From NCBI RefSeq assembly GCF_019800665.1, contig NZ_JAHVKO010000003.1, positions 248,001 through 312,000 on the forward strand: a stretch of 64,000 nucleotides of DNA, read 5' to 3'. The notes under the pieces were generated by a model. The model did not search any database, was not told where the DNA came from, and saw nothing but the letters and a program-made list of their open reading frames with translations. This DNA is from Microbulbifer agarilyticus. GTDB taxonomy: Bacteria; Pseudomonadota; Gammaproteobacteria; Pseudomonadales; Cellvibrionaceae. Below, piece by piece: positions 35,093 through 43,827 of this stretch. The translations under genes were made by a program, and so were the position numbers. Position 1 is the stretch's first letter; each line of letters starts with the position of its first letter.

Positions 35093-35692
35093 CTAGCCGC
35101 AGCGATACAGCCGAGCATCGGTCGCCACCAGGGCGAGCGGAATATCCCAGCTTTCCATTGTCAGCTTTTCTACGCATTGCAGCTGGTGCGCCACGCCCAC
35201 CAGCTGTGGGCCACTGCCCGGTCGTACATGCTTGAACGCAAAAGTTCGGTCGTAATAGCCCGCGCCCATACCGAGGCGCGCACCGCTGGGATCAAAAGCC
35301 ACCAGTGGCACCAACACGATATCCAGCTTCTGCGGCTTGCGCACTTCGCTGCGACTGAAGGCCGGTTCCGGAATACCGTAGCGGTTGCGGTAGCGTAACG
35401 AGGCTCCGTGCCAGCGCAGAAACGTCATGGTATTGCGCCCGGGGCGCGGCAGGGCGGGCAGGTAAAACTGTTTATCCGGGAAGCGTACTTGCAGCGCGCG
35501 CGGGTCTATCTCGCCGTCCATCGGCCAGTAGATGCCGATATGCCGTGCGCGCTTTAGCTCCGGGCTGCGTGCCAGTCGCAGGCACAAGTGCCGGCTGGCG
35601 AGTCGCTGCTGGTTGGGGTTGAGTGCGCGGCGCGCAGCTCGTATCCGTTTGCGCAGTTGGTGCTTGTTTGGAGGCGCGGGAGAATTTGGCAT
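35093..35692 (-). CDS. fau: 5-formyltetrahydrofolate cyclo-ligase
   Basis: ATP-dependent enzyme that turns 5-formyl-THF into 5,10-methenyl-THF. 199 aa, typical length. Signatures are the basic N-terminus KHQLRKRIRAARRALN, GIYWPMDGEIDPR, VPLVAFDPSGARLGMGAGYYDRTF (ATP/substrate loop), and a C-terminal VGVAHQLQ segment. It lies just downstream of the 6S RNA gene on the same strand, the classical ssrS-ygfA (fau) arrangement, so it is probably expressed by read-through from 6S RNA. Confidence 0.95.
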   Translation of the reverse strand: MPNSPAPPNKHQLRKRIRAARRALNPNQQRLASRHLCLRLARSPELKRARHIGIYWPMDGEIDPRALQVRFPDKQFYLPALPRPGRNTMTFLRWHGASLRYRNRYGIPEPAFSRSEVRKPQKLDIVLVPLVAFDPSGARLGMGAGYYDRTFAFKHVRPGSGPQLVGVAHQLQCVEKLTMESWDIPLALVATDARLYRCG

Positions 35693-35751
35693 GGACTGGC
35701 TGGTATGCGTCTTCCACTACCTTTCGCAGCGAAAGCGCGAGATGGGAATTA

Positions 35752-35929
35752 AGAGCCCCGAAATGCGGCTGAAGACATAGCCTTGAACCGTAAGGCTCAA
35801 GGTGGCGGTCCCCGGGATGTATAAGGCTTTCCGCTACGTGGCGGACTTGCACACCAACACCCGCTGGAAACCTCCAGGGTAGAATTATCGGCTCAGGACA
35901 TAGTCAACTGGCCAACACTTCAGGGCGTG
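35752..35929 (-). ncRNA. ssrS: 6S RNA
   Basis: Regulatory RNA that mimics an open promoter and binds sigma70 RNA polymerase. Evidence read directly: the minus strand has GCCCTGAAGTG at the 5' end (35926-35916), which pairs over 11 positions with CATTTCGGGGC at the 3' end (35765-35755) to form the closing stem. The conserved 5' segment CTGAGCCGATAATTC resembles the E. coli sequence, and the 3' arm has the conserved hairpin CACCTTGAGCC ... GGTTCAAGG. The -10 hexamer TATACT (35940-35935) sits correctly for a start near 35928-35930. The position between zapA and fau is the usual ssrS locus. Ends are accurate only to a few bases. Confidence 0.92.
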
Positions 35930-36044
35930 TAAGCAGTATACCTCTTGTGGGTGGTCTTGGCTAAACGCACTTTCGCGCCAAAACGGTCTTTTTTGCGCTA
36001 GTCAAGTTTGTGCGGGAAGAAAGGGCGGGGGAATAAATAAAACG

Positions 36045-36359
36045 TTAATTATTGTCGAACTTGTTCAGTGCGGCCTGAACTTTTTCGTGCAACCGGTCGA
36101 GCATCTGCTCTTCCACTGGCTGACGGGCGAGACCGGCTTTGGCCTGAAGCAATTCGTGCGCAATGTTGAGTGCGGCCATCACCGCAATGCGCTCGGCGCC
36201 GATCACAGAGCCGCTGTTGCGAATTTTTGCCATGCGCTCATTGAGCAGTTTCGCAGACGCCTGCAAGCCAGCCTGCTCTTCTTCGGAGCAGGCAACCCGG
36301 TACTCTTTGTCGAGTATGGTTACTGCGACTGTGGCGGATTGGTTGGTATTACTGCTCAT
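36045..36359 (-). CDS. zapA: Cell division protein ZapA
   Basis: A 104-aa FtsZ-associated protein that bundles FtsZ protofilaments at the division ring. The N-terminal beta domain VAVTILDKEYRVACSEEEQAGLQASAKLLNERMAKIR is characteristic; a long C-terminal coiled coil follows (IAVMAALNIAHELLQ ...). It lies upstream of ssrS and fau and downstream of the TIGR02449 gene, the usual gammaproteobacterial order. Confidence 0.95.
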   Translation of the reverse strand: MSSNTNQSATVAVTILDKEYRVACSEEEQAGLQASAKLLNERMAKIRNSGSVIGAERIAVMAALNIAHELLQAKAGLARQPVEEQMLDRLHEKVQAALNKFDNN

Positions 36360-36408
36360 GGATCATCAGGGCTCGGGCGATTTGACTCTTGCTGCCAGTA
36401 TTCTGGTC

Positions 36409-36612
36409 TCAGCCATCAGGGTTAATACCCTTCAGGCGGTTGATAATGGTTTCAACACGGCTGCGGGCAATTTCGTTGTTCTTAATTAACCGTTGGCGCT
36501 CTTGTTGCCACAGGCCTTCCTGCTCGCGCAGGACCTGATTATCGGCCGCCAGCTGCTGATACTGTTGAATCAGCGTATCCAGCTTGAGTTCTAACGCCTG
36601 TACTTTGTCCAT
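36409..36612 (-). CDS. TIGR02449 family coiled-coil protein
   Basis: A 67-aa, almost entirely coiled-coil protein (VQALELKLDTLIQQYQQLAADNQVLREQEGLWQQERQRLIKNNEIARSRVETIINRLKGI) that matches the short family found just before zapA in many gammaproteobacteria. Its layout resembles ZapB, so a divisome role is plausible but unproven. It is 49 bases upstream of zapA and likely co-transcribed. Confidence 0.85.
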   Translation of the reverse strand: MDKVQALELKLDTLIQQYQQLAADNQVLREQEGLWQQERQRLIKNNEIARSRVETIINRLKGINPDG

Positions 36613-36968
36613 AATTCCTGCGTATCGTGTGCGCCGCCTGCTCCAATGACCTGCGCAAGCCGGGGTATTCCGCTACTATATTGCCGGTATATTTTAGGGT
36701 CAATTACCTGCAATAGCCGTGTGCCCGCACGATTGTCCGCCGGGGTAGTGAATTAGCTATTATTTCGCCAGATTGGCGATTTATTCGCACATTTGAATTT
36801 CTGTCGAAGATTATTTCACGTGCGGTCGGTCAATTCCCGGCGCTAGCGCAAATTTTTTACTCTCCGTGGCCGGCATTGGCTAAGCAAGCGCGGCGGGGGA
36901 GGAAGGTGGCACATCCGCTTTGTGGTGGCCGCAGGCCCACGCGTAATGTCTTTGTTTTTGGAGAATGT
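36613..36968. promoter_or_regulatory. Divergent promoter region between TIGR02449-zapA and ygfB
   Basis: A 356-base gap driving two divergent operons. The middle (about 36750-36820) is AT-rich, as expected for promoters. A small dyad CGCCA-gat-TGGCG sits at 36766-36778. No other repeat or gene is supported; the open frame running in from 36876 to ygfB lacks a ribosome site. Confidence 0.45.
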
Positions 36969-37550
36969 ATGTCCGCAAAAAAGTTGTCGTTTGATGACCT
37001 GGCCAATCAGATTGTCGCGGCGGGAGGCAAGGTAGGCCCGAGTGAGTTACACGGGTTTATCTGCGGGTTGCTCGCCGCCGGGGCGCGCCCTGATGCGGCG
37101 CGTTGGCAGAAAGAAGCCGGTGTTTTTCTTGATCTGGAAGCGGTACCTGCAGAGCTGAACAGTGACGTACAGGCATTGGCGAAGAAAAGTCTCGACGATT
37201 TTTCCGAAAAGGATTTTACGTTTGAGCCACTGCTCAGTGACAGCGACGAACTGGCGGAGCGTGGCCAGACCCTGTGTCTTTGGTGTGAAGGTTTTCTGCA
37301 TGGCTTTGGGGTGGGCAAGTACAGCGAAAAGCTCTTACCTACCAGCAGTGAAGCATTGAAAGATATGGCAGAAATTGCCCAGCTGGATGCCGAAGGGATG
37401 GAAAATGATATGGAGCAGGAGCGTCAGCTGTTTGAAGTGCAGGAATATGTGCGTATGGCTGCGCTGAATATTTTTGTGGAATGTAATAATGCAGCGGGGG
37501 CTGATTCCGCAGCGGCGGCGAAAAAGCCTGCCGGCCCAACCCTGCATTGA
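36969..37550 (+). CDS. ygfB: UPF0149 family protein YgfB
   Basis: A 193-aa protein from the ATG at 36969 (GGAG five bases upstream). The UPF0149 pattern is clear: an LSFDDLANQI opening, PSELHGFICGLLAAG, and the central QTLCLWCEGFLHGFGVG motif, then a C-terminal helix EYVRMAALNIFVEC. The last 20 residues are an Ala/Lys-rich tail. In Pseudomonas YgfB is reported to influence AmpC/AlpA regulation; here only its place as first gene of the ygfB-pepP-ubiH-ubiI operon is firm. Confidence 0.93.
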   Translation: MSAKKLSFDDLANQIVAAGGKVGPSELHGFICGLLAAGARPDAARWQKEAGVFLDLEAVPAELNSDVQALAKKSLDDFSEKDFTFEPLLSDSDELAERGQTLCLWCEGFLHGFGVGKYSEKLLPTSSEALKDMAEIAQLDAEGMENDMEQERQLFEVQEYVRMAALNIFVECNNAAGADSAAAAKKPAGPTLH

Positions 37551-37572
37551 TATCTGACCGTTCGCATCTTCA

Positions 37573-38907
37573 ATGAATATCTCGAAAGCCGAATACGCCC
37601 GTCGCCGCCAGCGTTTGGTGGATGCGCTGCCGGAAAACAGTGTCGCCATTGTGCCTGCTGCACGGGAACAGCTGCGCTCCCGCGATACCTACTTCCCGTT
37701 TCGTCAGGACAGTGATTTTCTCTATCTGAGTGGTTTTAGCGAGCCGGAATCACTGCTGGTTTTGGTGCCGGGGCGTGCGCAGGGTGAGTCTGTGCTGTTC
37801 TGTCGCGAGCGCGATGCGGACAAGGAAATGTGGGATGGCCCGCGTCTTGGGCCGGAGCAGGCGGCGGAGCACTGCGGCCTGTGCGATGCATTCCCGATCG
37901 GCGATCTCGACGATATTCTTCCCGGCCTACTCGAGGGGCGCGAGTTTATCTGTTACACCATGGGGCGTTATCCGCAGCTGGACCGGCGCTTGCAGACTTA
38001 TCTGCAGGCGATCGACGAAGCGCCTGGCAGTAGTGGCGCGCCACAGATGGTCAGCCTCGACCCACTACTGCACGATTTGCGCCTGTTCAAAAGCGCTGCG
38101 GAGATTCGCCTGATGACGCGCGCGGCCGAGATCAGCGCTGCAGGGCACCGTCGAGCGATGCAGGCCTGCCGCCCCGGGATTTACGAGTACCAGCTGGAGG
38201 CGGAATTACTGCATACCTTTGCCACCGAAGGCGCCCGGGAACCGGCCTATCCGAGTATTGTGGGCGGCGGTCGCAATGCCCTGGTGATGCATTACATCGC
38301 CAATAACGCGCAGTTGAAAAAAGGCGATCTGGTATTGATTGATGCCGGCTGTGAGTATCGCGGCTATGCCGCCGATATTACCCGCACCATTCCGGTCAGT
38401 GGCCGTTTCAGCGGTCCGCAAAAAGCGGTGTATGAAATTGTGCTCGCGAGCCAGGAGGCGGCGATTGAAAAAATTCGCCCGGGACATGATTGGGATCAAC
38501 CGCACCTCGCCAGTGTCGAAGTTATTGTGCAGGGATTAAAAGACCTGGGGCTGTTGCGGGGCGATATTGACGGACTGATTGAGTCCGGAGCTTACCGAAA
38601 ATTTTACATGCATAGGGTCGGCCATTGGCTGGGCATGGACGTGCACGATGTGGGTGACTACAAGGTGCACGGACAGTGGCGACAGCTGGAAGTCGGGATG
38701 GCGATGACGGTGGAGCCCGGTATTTACATCGGTGCGGACGAAACGTCGGTGGCGGAAAAATTCCGCGGCATTGGTATTCGCATTGAAGACGACGTAGCGC
38801 TGACGAAAGAGGGCTGCAAAATTCTGTCTGCCGGTGCGCCAAAAGCCATTGCCGATATCGAACACCTTATGGGCGCCGGTGATTTGATTCAGGAGGCCCT
38901 GCTATGA
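37573..38907 (+). CDS. pepP: Xaa-Pro aminopeptidase
   Basis: A 444-aa cytosolic dimetal peptidase removing N-terminal residues before proline. The N-terminal domain (about 1-170) has YFPFRQDSDFLYLSGF. The C-terminal pita-bread fold has the metal ligands in LIDAGCEYRGYAADITRT (two Asp), HRVGHWLGMDVHD (His), MTVEPGIYI (Glu) and IRIEDDV (Glu). It lies 22 bases after ygfB, and its stop overlaps the ubiH start by four bases. This is the classical E. coli order. Confidence 0.96.
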   Translation: MNISKAEYARRRQRLVDALPENSVAIVPAAREQLRSRDTYFPFRQDSDFLYLSGFSEPESLLVLVPGRAQGESVLFCRERDADKEMWDGPRLGPEQAAEHCGLCDAFPIGDLDDILPGLLEGREFICYTMGRYPQLDRRLQTYLQAIDEAPGSSGAPQMVSLDPLLHDLRLFKSAAEIRLMTRAAEISAAGHRRAMQACRPGIYEYQLEAELLHTFATEGAREPAYPSIVGGGRNALVMHYIANNAQLKKGDLVLIDAGCEYRGYAADITRTIPVSGRFSGPQKAVYEIVLASQEAAIEKIRPGHDWDQPHLASVEVIVQGLKDLGLLRGDIDGLIESGAYRKFYMHRVGHWLGMDVHDVGDYKVHGQWRQLEVGMAMTVEPGIYIGADETSVAEKFRGIGIRIEDDVALTKEGCKILSAGAPKAIADIEHLMGAGDLIQEALL

Positions 38908-40169
38908 CCGAAAAACAAATGGCCAACAAGCAAATGACCGACGTTGCCATTGTCGGTGGCGGCATGGCCGGGGCCAGCCTGGCATTGCTGTTGGCACAGC
39001 ATTGCCCGGGACTCAAAGTTACTTTGCTCGAGCGCCAGTCGATCGCTATCGAAGCGGGCGAGCTCAAATTACCCAGCTTCGATACCCGCGCTACCGCCAT
39101 TGCCGCGGGTAGCTTGCGAATTTTTGACGAGCTGGGACTTTGGTCTGAACTGCAGAAGTTCGCCGCGCCGATCCACCGGGTTCAGGTGTCAGATCGTGGG
39201 CACAGCCTGGGCGCCAGTTTGCAGGCGCAGCGGGAGGCGGATGCAAGCTTTGCTGGCATGCTCGGCGCGGTAATAGAAAACGCGGCCCTGGGGCCGATGC
39301 TGTATCGCGCCCTGGCAGAATCCGCGGTAGATGTGTGGGCGCCGGCCGAGGTTGCAAAGGTGGAGATGCATCCGCAGGGGGCCCACCTTGAGGTGCAATG
39401 TGAAACGCAGCTGGTCTACCTGGATACCCGCCTGCTGGTGGTGGCCGACGGCGCGGATTCAGCGTTGTGCCGCCAGTTGGGTATTGCCACCGAGAAGGTC
39501 GATTACCAGCAGCATGCGCTGGTTACTACTGTGGGGCTGCAGCGTGATCATAACGGGGTGGCCTATGAGCGCTTCACCGACCGCGGTCCCATGGCCTTGC
39601 TGCCGCTGCCCAAGCGCGATGGTATGCATCGCGCAGCGTTGGTGTGGACTTGTGAAAATGGCAGTGAGCAGGAGCTTGCGGGCCTGCCTGAAGCCGAGTT
39701 TTTGCAGCGTCTGCAAGATAGTTTTGGCTGGCGCGCGGGGCGTATCGTGCGTGCGGGCAAGGTGCACAGTTATCCGCTGACCCTATCGCTGGCGCGTGAA
39801 CAGGTGCGCCGCGGGGTGGCGCTGGTGGGCAATAGCGCGCATTTTCTGCACCCGGTTGCGGGGCAGGGCTTCAATCTCACCCTGCGCGACTGTGACAGCC
39901 TGGCGCGAATTATTGGGCGGGAAATGGCGGCAAAAGGCGCGAACTTCGCGCAAAGTGGCCCTGGCGAGCTAGAATTAATGCAGCATTTTTGGCGTGAGCG
40001 CCAACAGGATCAGATGCTTACCATCGGTTTCAGCGACAAGGTCCCGTCATTATTTGCATCCCGTAACCTGTTGGTCAGTGGTTTGCGCCAGCTGGGCTTG
40101 CTGGGACTGGCCCTGGCTCCGACCGCTCGGGCTGCTTTTGCCCGGCAAGCGGCTGGGATTGCACGATAA
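38904..40169 (+). CDS. ubiH: 2-octaprenyl-6-methoxyphenyl hydroxylase
   Basis: FAD-dependent monooxygenase of ubiquinone biosynthesis (C1 hydroxylation). 421 aa. It has the dinucleotide fold VAIVGGGMAGASLALLLA, the DTRATAIAAGSLRIFDELGLW block (UbiH/F/I signature DxRxxA), the DG motif LLVVADGADSALCRQLGI, and the second FAD motif VALVGNSAHFLHPVAGQGFNLTLRDCDSLA. The ATG overlaps the pepP stop (ATGA). It is assigned as UbiH by its place after pepP. Confidence 0.94.
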   Translation: MTEKQMANKQMTDVAIVGGGMAGASLALLLAQHCPGLKVTLLERQSIAIEAGELKLPSFDTRATAIAAGSLRIFDELGLWSELQKFAAPIHRVQVSDRGHSLGASLQAQREADASFAGMLGAVIENAALGPMLYRALAESAVDVWAPAEVAKVEMHPQGAHLEVQCETQLVYLDTRLLVVADGADSALCRQLGIATEKVDYQQHALVTTVGLQRDHNGVAYERFTDRGPMALLPLPKRDGMHRAALVWTCENGSEQELAGLPEAEFLQRLQDSFGWRAGRIVRAGKVHSYPLTLSLAREQVRRGVALVGNSAHFLHPVAGQGFNLTLRDCDSLARIIGREMAAKGANFAQSGPGELELMQHFWRERQQDQMLTIGFSDKVPSLFASRNLLVSGLRQLGLLGLALAPTARAAFARQAAGIAR

Positions 40170-40262
40170 GCACACTATAACAGTTCGGATTTCTGCGGCG
40201 GTCCCGCAACGTATCGGGTCGCCCACTCCTCTCAAAAATTCTTGTCCGGAGACACACTGCCT

Positions 40263-41498
40263 ATGAACAGACAGCGAATGGATGTGACCATCGTTGGTGG
40301 CGGTATGGTGGGGATGGCGCAGGCGGCTCTGCTGGCTGTGCGCTGCCCGCAATTGCGCATTTCGCTGTTGGAGGCGTCAACCGTGGAGCCGCCGGTACGC
40401 CCGGATGCCTACGATGCACGGGTAGTGGCATTGACCGAGGCTTCCCGCAAGCTCCTGGAAGAGACCGGTGCCTGGCAGCGCATCGAAGGTGAGCGCGAAT
40501 GCCCTTACACCCAGATGCGGGTGTGGGATGCAGAGGGTACCGGCTCGGTCTATTTCGATTGCCGGGATGTGAAACTGCCCAACCTCGGGCACATTGTGGA
40601 AAACAATGTGATCCTGGCAGCGTTGCGCGCGCGCATTGAAGAGTTGCCTAACGTGAGTATGGAAACCGGCTTTAAATTGGAAAGCTGGTGGCGGGATTGC
40701 GGTTTGTGGCACTTACAGGCGCGCAGTCCCAATCGCGAAATGATCGATGGTCTGGATGAGCAGGCCCCGGTGTACACCACGCGCTTGTTGGTTGGCGCCG
40801 ACGGTGCCCGTTCGCGCGTGCGTGACCTGTTGCGTATCCGCACGCGGGATGTAGATTATCGTCAGACCGCATTGGTCTGTGTGGCGCGCTGTGAACAGTC
40901 TCACCAACACACTGCCTGGCAACGTTTTCTGGATACCGGTCCGGTGGCAATGTTGCCGCTTGCGGGCCTGGGCGACGATAAGCACTGTGCGGTGGTCTGG
41001 TCTGCGGACGATGATCTCGCGCGCGAGCTGGTGATGCTGGATGACAAAGCGTTTGCGTTAAATCTTGAGAAGGCCATTGAAAGTCGTCTCGGTGCTATTG
41101 AGTCGGTGAGTGAGCGCTTTTCTTTTGCACTGCGTGCGCGCCACGCCGAGTCCTACTTCGGTCCAGGCGCCGCGCTGATAGGCGACGCCGCACACAGTAT
41201 TCACCCGCTGGCCGGGCAGGGGGCTAATCTCGGGCTGATGGATGCGCAGGTGCTGGCGGAAGAAGTCGAGCGCGCGCTGAAGCGGGGCATCTCCCCCGCA
41301 CATACATCAGTGTTGTCGCGCTATCAGCGTCGTCGTCGCGGTGAAAATGCATCGACTCTCAAGGCCATGAGTGCATTTAAATCGCTGTTTGGTGCGGGCG
41401 ATCTGCACTGGCGCTGGTTGCGCAATACCGGACTCAGTATGGTCGATGCCAGCCCGATGCTGAAAAAGCGTATTATTATGCGCGCAATGTCGGTTTAG
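40263..41498 (+). CDS. ubiI: 2-octaprenylphenol hydroxylase (UbiI/VisC)
   Basis: Second FAD monooxygenase of ubiquinone synthesis (C5 hydroxylation). 411 aa from the ATG at 40263, which has CGGAG 11 bases upstream; a TTG at 40242 overlaps that site. Motifs are VTIVGGGMVGMAQAALLA, the DARVVALTEASRKLLEETGAW signature, the GADGARSRVRDL motif and ALIGDAAHSIHPLAGQGANLGLMDAQVLAEE. It follows ubiH by 93 bases and ends at a terminator. UbiI rather than UbiF is assigned from the gene order. Confidence 0.92.
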   Translation: MNRQRMDVTIVGGGMVGMAQAALLAVRCPQLRISLLEASTVEPPVRPDAYDARVVALTEASRKLLEETGAWQRIEGERECPYTQMRVWDAEGTGSVYFDCRDVKLPNLGHIVENNVILAALRARIEELPNVSMETGFKLESWWRDCGLWHLQARSPNREMIDGLDEQAPVYTTRLLVGADGARSRVRDLLRIRTRDVDYRQTALVCVARCEQSHQHTAWQRFLDTGPVAMLPLAGLGDDKHCAVVWSADDDLARELVMLDDKAFALNLEKAIESRLGAIESVSERFSFALRARHAESYFGPGAALIGDAAHSIHPLAGQGANLGLMDAQVLAEEVERALKRGISPAHTSVLSRYQRRRRGENASTLKAMSAFKSLFGAGDLHWRWLRNTGLSMVDASPMLKKRIIMRAMSV

Positions 41499-41530
41499 GA
41501 TGTGCACAACAGCACGGAGCACAGTAACAA

Positions 41531-41556
41531 AACGCGGCAAATTTGCCGCGTTTTTT
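41531..41556 (+). terminator. Terminator of the ygfB-pepP-ubiH-ubiI operon
   Basis: AACGCGGCAAATTTGCCGCGTT is a perfect 22-base palindrome followed by further T. It lies 32 bases after the ubiI stop. Confidence 0.9.
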
Positions 41557-41596
41557 ATTGGACCTTAATGCACGTTGATTGAATAAGGATTGCCGT

Positions 41597-42622
41597 TTGA
41601 ATCAGTGGATTACCATTTGTGAGTTCCCTTTGGGCAGAGACCTTTCTCCGCTCGCGGAATTTATTCGTCGCCACGACTTACCTGTGCGTATCAGTGAAGA
41701 AAATAATGCGCAGGTGGTCGCCAGTCTGGTGCCGCAGTTGGTGGAGCCACTGCGTGAATTATTCGCGCGCTGGCAGGAGGGTAGTGTGGACCTGGCTCGG
41801 ATTGAGGTGCAGGTTCACGATCCTTCTGAAGTGCAGAGTGAAACAGGCGGTGTGAATAGTGATGTAGATGGTGAGGCTGCGGTCGCACAATCTGCCACCG
41901 AGGCAAGTGCGAAAAAATCGGAAAGAGCTGAACCTGTATCGGCGATTCCGCAGTGGCCGCTGCAGCAGACGCCGGTATCTCTGTTGCTGATCGCCCTGTG
42001 TTTTATCGGTTGGTTTATGCGGTACAAAGGCTTGGAGGCCCCTCTGGCGATATACCCGGAGCAGCAGGGCGACTTTAATTTGCCGGGTTCGATATTGAGC
42101 CAGCAGTTGTCCCAGGGCGAATTCTGGCGATTGTGGACGCCGGCGATGATTCATTTTTCCCTGCTTCATGCATTATTTAATAGTCTGGGTGTCTGGATCG
42201 TCGGGCGTTCGCTGGAGGCGCGTGCGGGATCACTGTGGTTTGCATTACTCGTGTTGATCAGTGCTCCCGCGGCAAATATTGCCCAGTATGCCTGGTCGCC
42301 TAATGTTTTGTTCGGCGGCATGTCCGGAGTGGTTTACGCCCTGATCGGTGCGACGCTGGTGATCCAGCGCTGGCAGCCCCAGTGGCGCGATGTGCCTGCG
42401 GCTTTAATCTGGTTGGCGGTGGTGTGGTTGCTGGTGTGTATGACAGGGCTGGTGGATTATTTTATCCCCGGTGGCATTGCCAATGCGGCGCACGCAGGGG
42501 GATTTGCCGCGGGCCTTTTGCTTGGGATACTGTTTTGTCTGGGCGGTGGCGCGCAGCGGTATTTTGCAAAGCCCGCGCAATCACAAAGCCCCCAAATAAA
42601 TACAAGTCGAAAGTCTTTCTGA
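41597..42622 (+). CDS. Rhomboid family intramembrane serine protease
   Basis: A GlpG-like protease, about 341 aa from the TTG at 41597 (AAGGAT seven bases upstream); a TTG at 41579 is in frame without a site. A cytosolic N-terminal domain of about 70 residues is followed by an acidic Glu/Ser/Ala linker (about 75-120). At least six helices follow. Catalytic serine is in FGGMSGVVYALIG (S243) and the partner histidine in NAAHAGGFAAGLLLG (H299); the first loop carries HFSLLHALFNSLGVWIVG with the His/Asn pair. It cleaves transmembrane substrates; targets unknown. Seven bases separate it from the downstream CNNM gene, so they form an operon. Confidence 0.9.
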   Translation: MNQWITICEFPLGRDLSPLAEFIRRHDLPVRISEENNAQVVASLVPQLVEPLRELFARWQEGSVDLARIEVQVHDPSEVQSETGGVNSDVDGEAAVAQSATEASAKKSERAEPVSAIPQWPLQQTPVSLLLIALCFIGWFMRYKGLEAPLAIYPEQQGDFNLPGSILSQQLSQGEFWRLWTPAMIHFSLLHALFNSLGVWIVGRSLEARAGSLWFALLVLISAPAANIAQYAWSPNVLFGGMSGVVYALIGATLVIQRWQPQWRDVPAALIWLAVVWLLVCMTGLVDYFIPGGIANAAHAGGFAAGLLLGILFCLGGGAQRYFAKPAQSQSPQINTSRKSF

Positions 42623-42628
42623 TCGCTT

Positions 42629-43822
42629 ATGTTATTACTGATAGTTTATGTTCTCGTCGCGCTGGGATTCTCTTTTCTGTGCTCCATTGCAGAGTCGGTA
42701 ATTCTCAGTGTGACCCGCCCTTATATCCGCCTGTTGGAGCGAGAGGGGCACCGCTCCGGCAAATTACTGGGGCAGCTGAAAGACGATATCAACGCGCCCC
42801 TCGCGGCGATTCTTACTTTGAATACCGTTGCGCACACGGTGGGTGCGGCGGGCGCCGGTGCCCAGGCGGCGGCAGTATTCGGCAACCAGTATCTGGCTAT
42901 CGCCTCGGCGATCCTTACCCTGCTGATTCTGGTGTTTTCTGAAATTATCCCGAAAACCCTTGGTGCGGTGTACTGGCGTAAGCTTGCTCCGACTACGGCG
43001 TATGTACTGCGTTATCTGGTGATTCTGCTGAAGCCGTTTGTGTGGCTCTCCGAATGGCTTACCAAAGGGTTGGCACATGGCACTACGTTGACCGGTTTCA
43101 GCCGCGAAGAGTTTGCGGTAATGGCGGAAATTGGTGAGGCGGAAGGGCAGTTGGAGCGACAAGAGTCCAGCATCTTGCACAACCTGTTTTTTACCCTGCG
43201 TGATCACACCGTGCGTGAGGTTATGACGCCACGTACCGTGGTGTTTTCCCTTTCCCAGGATATGACGGTGGCGGAAGCTTACGAGCAGGTAGAGAAGAGC
43301 CGCTTCTCCCGTATTCCCGTGTATGAACAGGATGATGCGGATTTTGTGGTGGGCTTTGTGCTCAAGCAGGACCTGCTGCTGGCCTATGCGCGAGACGAAG
43401 GCGATACCCCGTTGCGCAGCCTGCGCCGGGATTTGTTGATGGTGCCGGAGACTGCGGCCATCTATCAGGTTTTCCACAAGATGCTGTCGCGCCGGGTGCA
43501 GATTAGCGCGGTGGTGGATGAATACGGCAGTCTCGAGGGGCTGGTCGCTCTGGAAGATATTCTCGAGACCTTGCTGGGTGAAGAGATTGTTGATGAGGCA
43601 GACAAAACCCCGGACCGTCAGGAGGTGGCAAAACGCTTGTGGCGCATCCGTGCCAAGCGACACGGCCTGCGTGTGGATGAGGACGCGAGCCGGCAACAGG
43701 AAGGCCCCGATCCACAAGACAAGCTCCGCGAGCAGGTGAAGTCCGACGTGGATGAGCTGCTGGAGAAAAAAGAGGGAACCGCGGGCGAGGATGAGGCTGC
43801 GGGGAAGGAAGACGGCAAATAG
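42629..43822 (+). CDS. CNNM/HlyC-CorC family membrane protein with CBS domains
   Basis: A 397-aa protein. The N-terminal DUF21 (CNNM) transmembrane domain (about 1-170) has four helices and the NTVAHTVGAAGAGAQA motif plus LILVFSEIIPKTLGAVYWRKLAP. A pair of CBS domains (about 190-315) has REVMTPRTVVFSLSQDMTVAEAYEQVEKSRFSRIPVYE and VDEYGSLEGLVALEDILETLLGEEIVDE. The C-terminus is a charged, disordered tail rather than the CorC/HlyC domain. Proteins of this type are linked to Mg2+/Co2+ efflux or homeostasis. Second gene of the operon with the rhomboid protease. Confidence 0.9.
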   Translation: MLLLIVYVLVALGFSFLCSIAESVILSVTRPYIRLLEREGHRSGKLLGQLKDDINAPLAAILTLNTVAHTVGAAGAGAQAAAVFGNQYLAIASAILTLLILVFSEIIPKTLGAVYWRKLAPTTAYVLRYLVILLKPFVWLSEWLTKGLAHGTTLTGFSREEFAVMAEIGEAEGQLERQESSILHNLFFTLRDHTVREVMTPRTVVFSLSQDMTVAEAYEQVEKSRFSRIPVYEQDDADFVVGFVLKQDLLLAYARDEGDTPLRSLRRDLLMVPETAAIYQVFHKMLSRRVQISAVVDEYGSLEGLVALEDILETLLGEEIVDEADKTPDRQEVAKRLWRIRAKRHGLRVDEDASRQQEGPDPQDKLREQVKSDVDELLEKKEGTAGEDEAAGKEDGK

Positions 43823-43827
43823 CCGTC

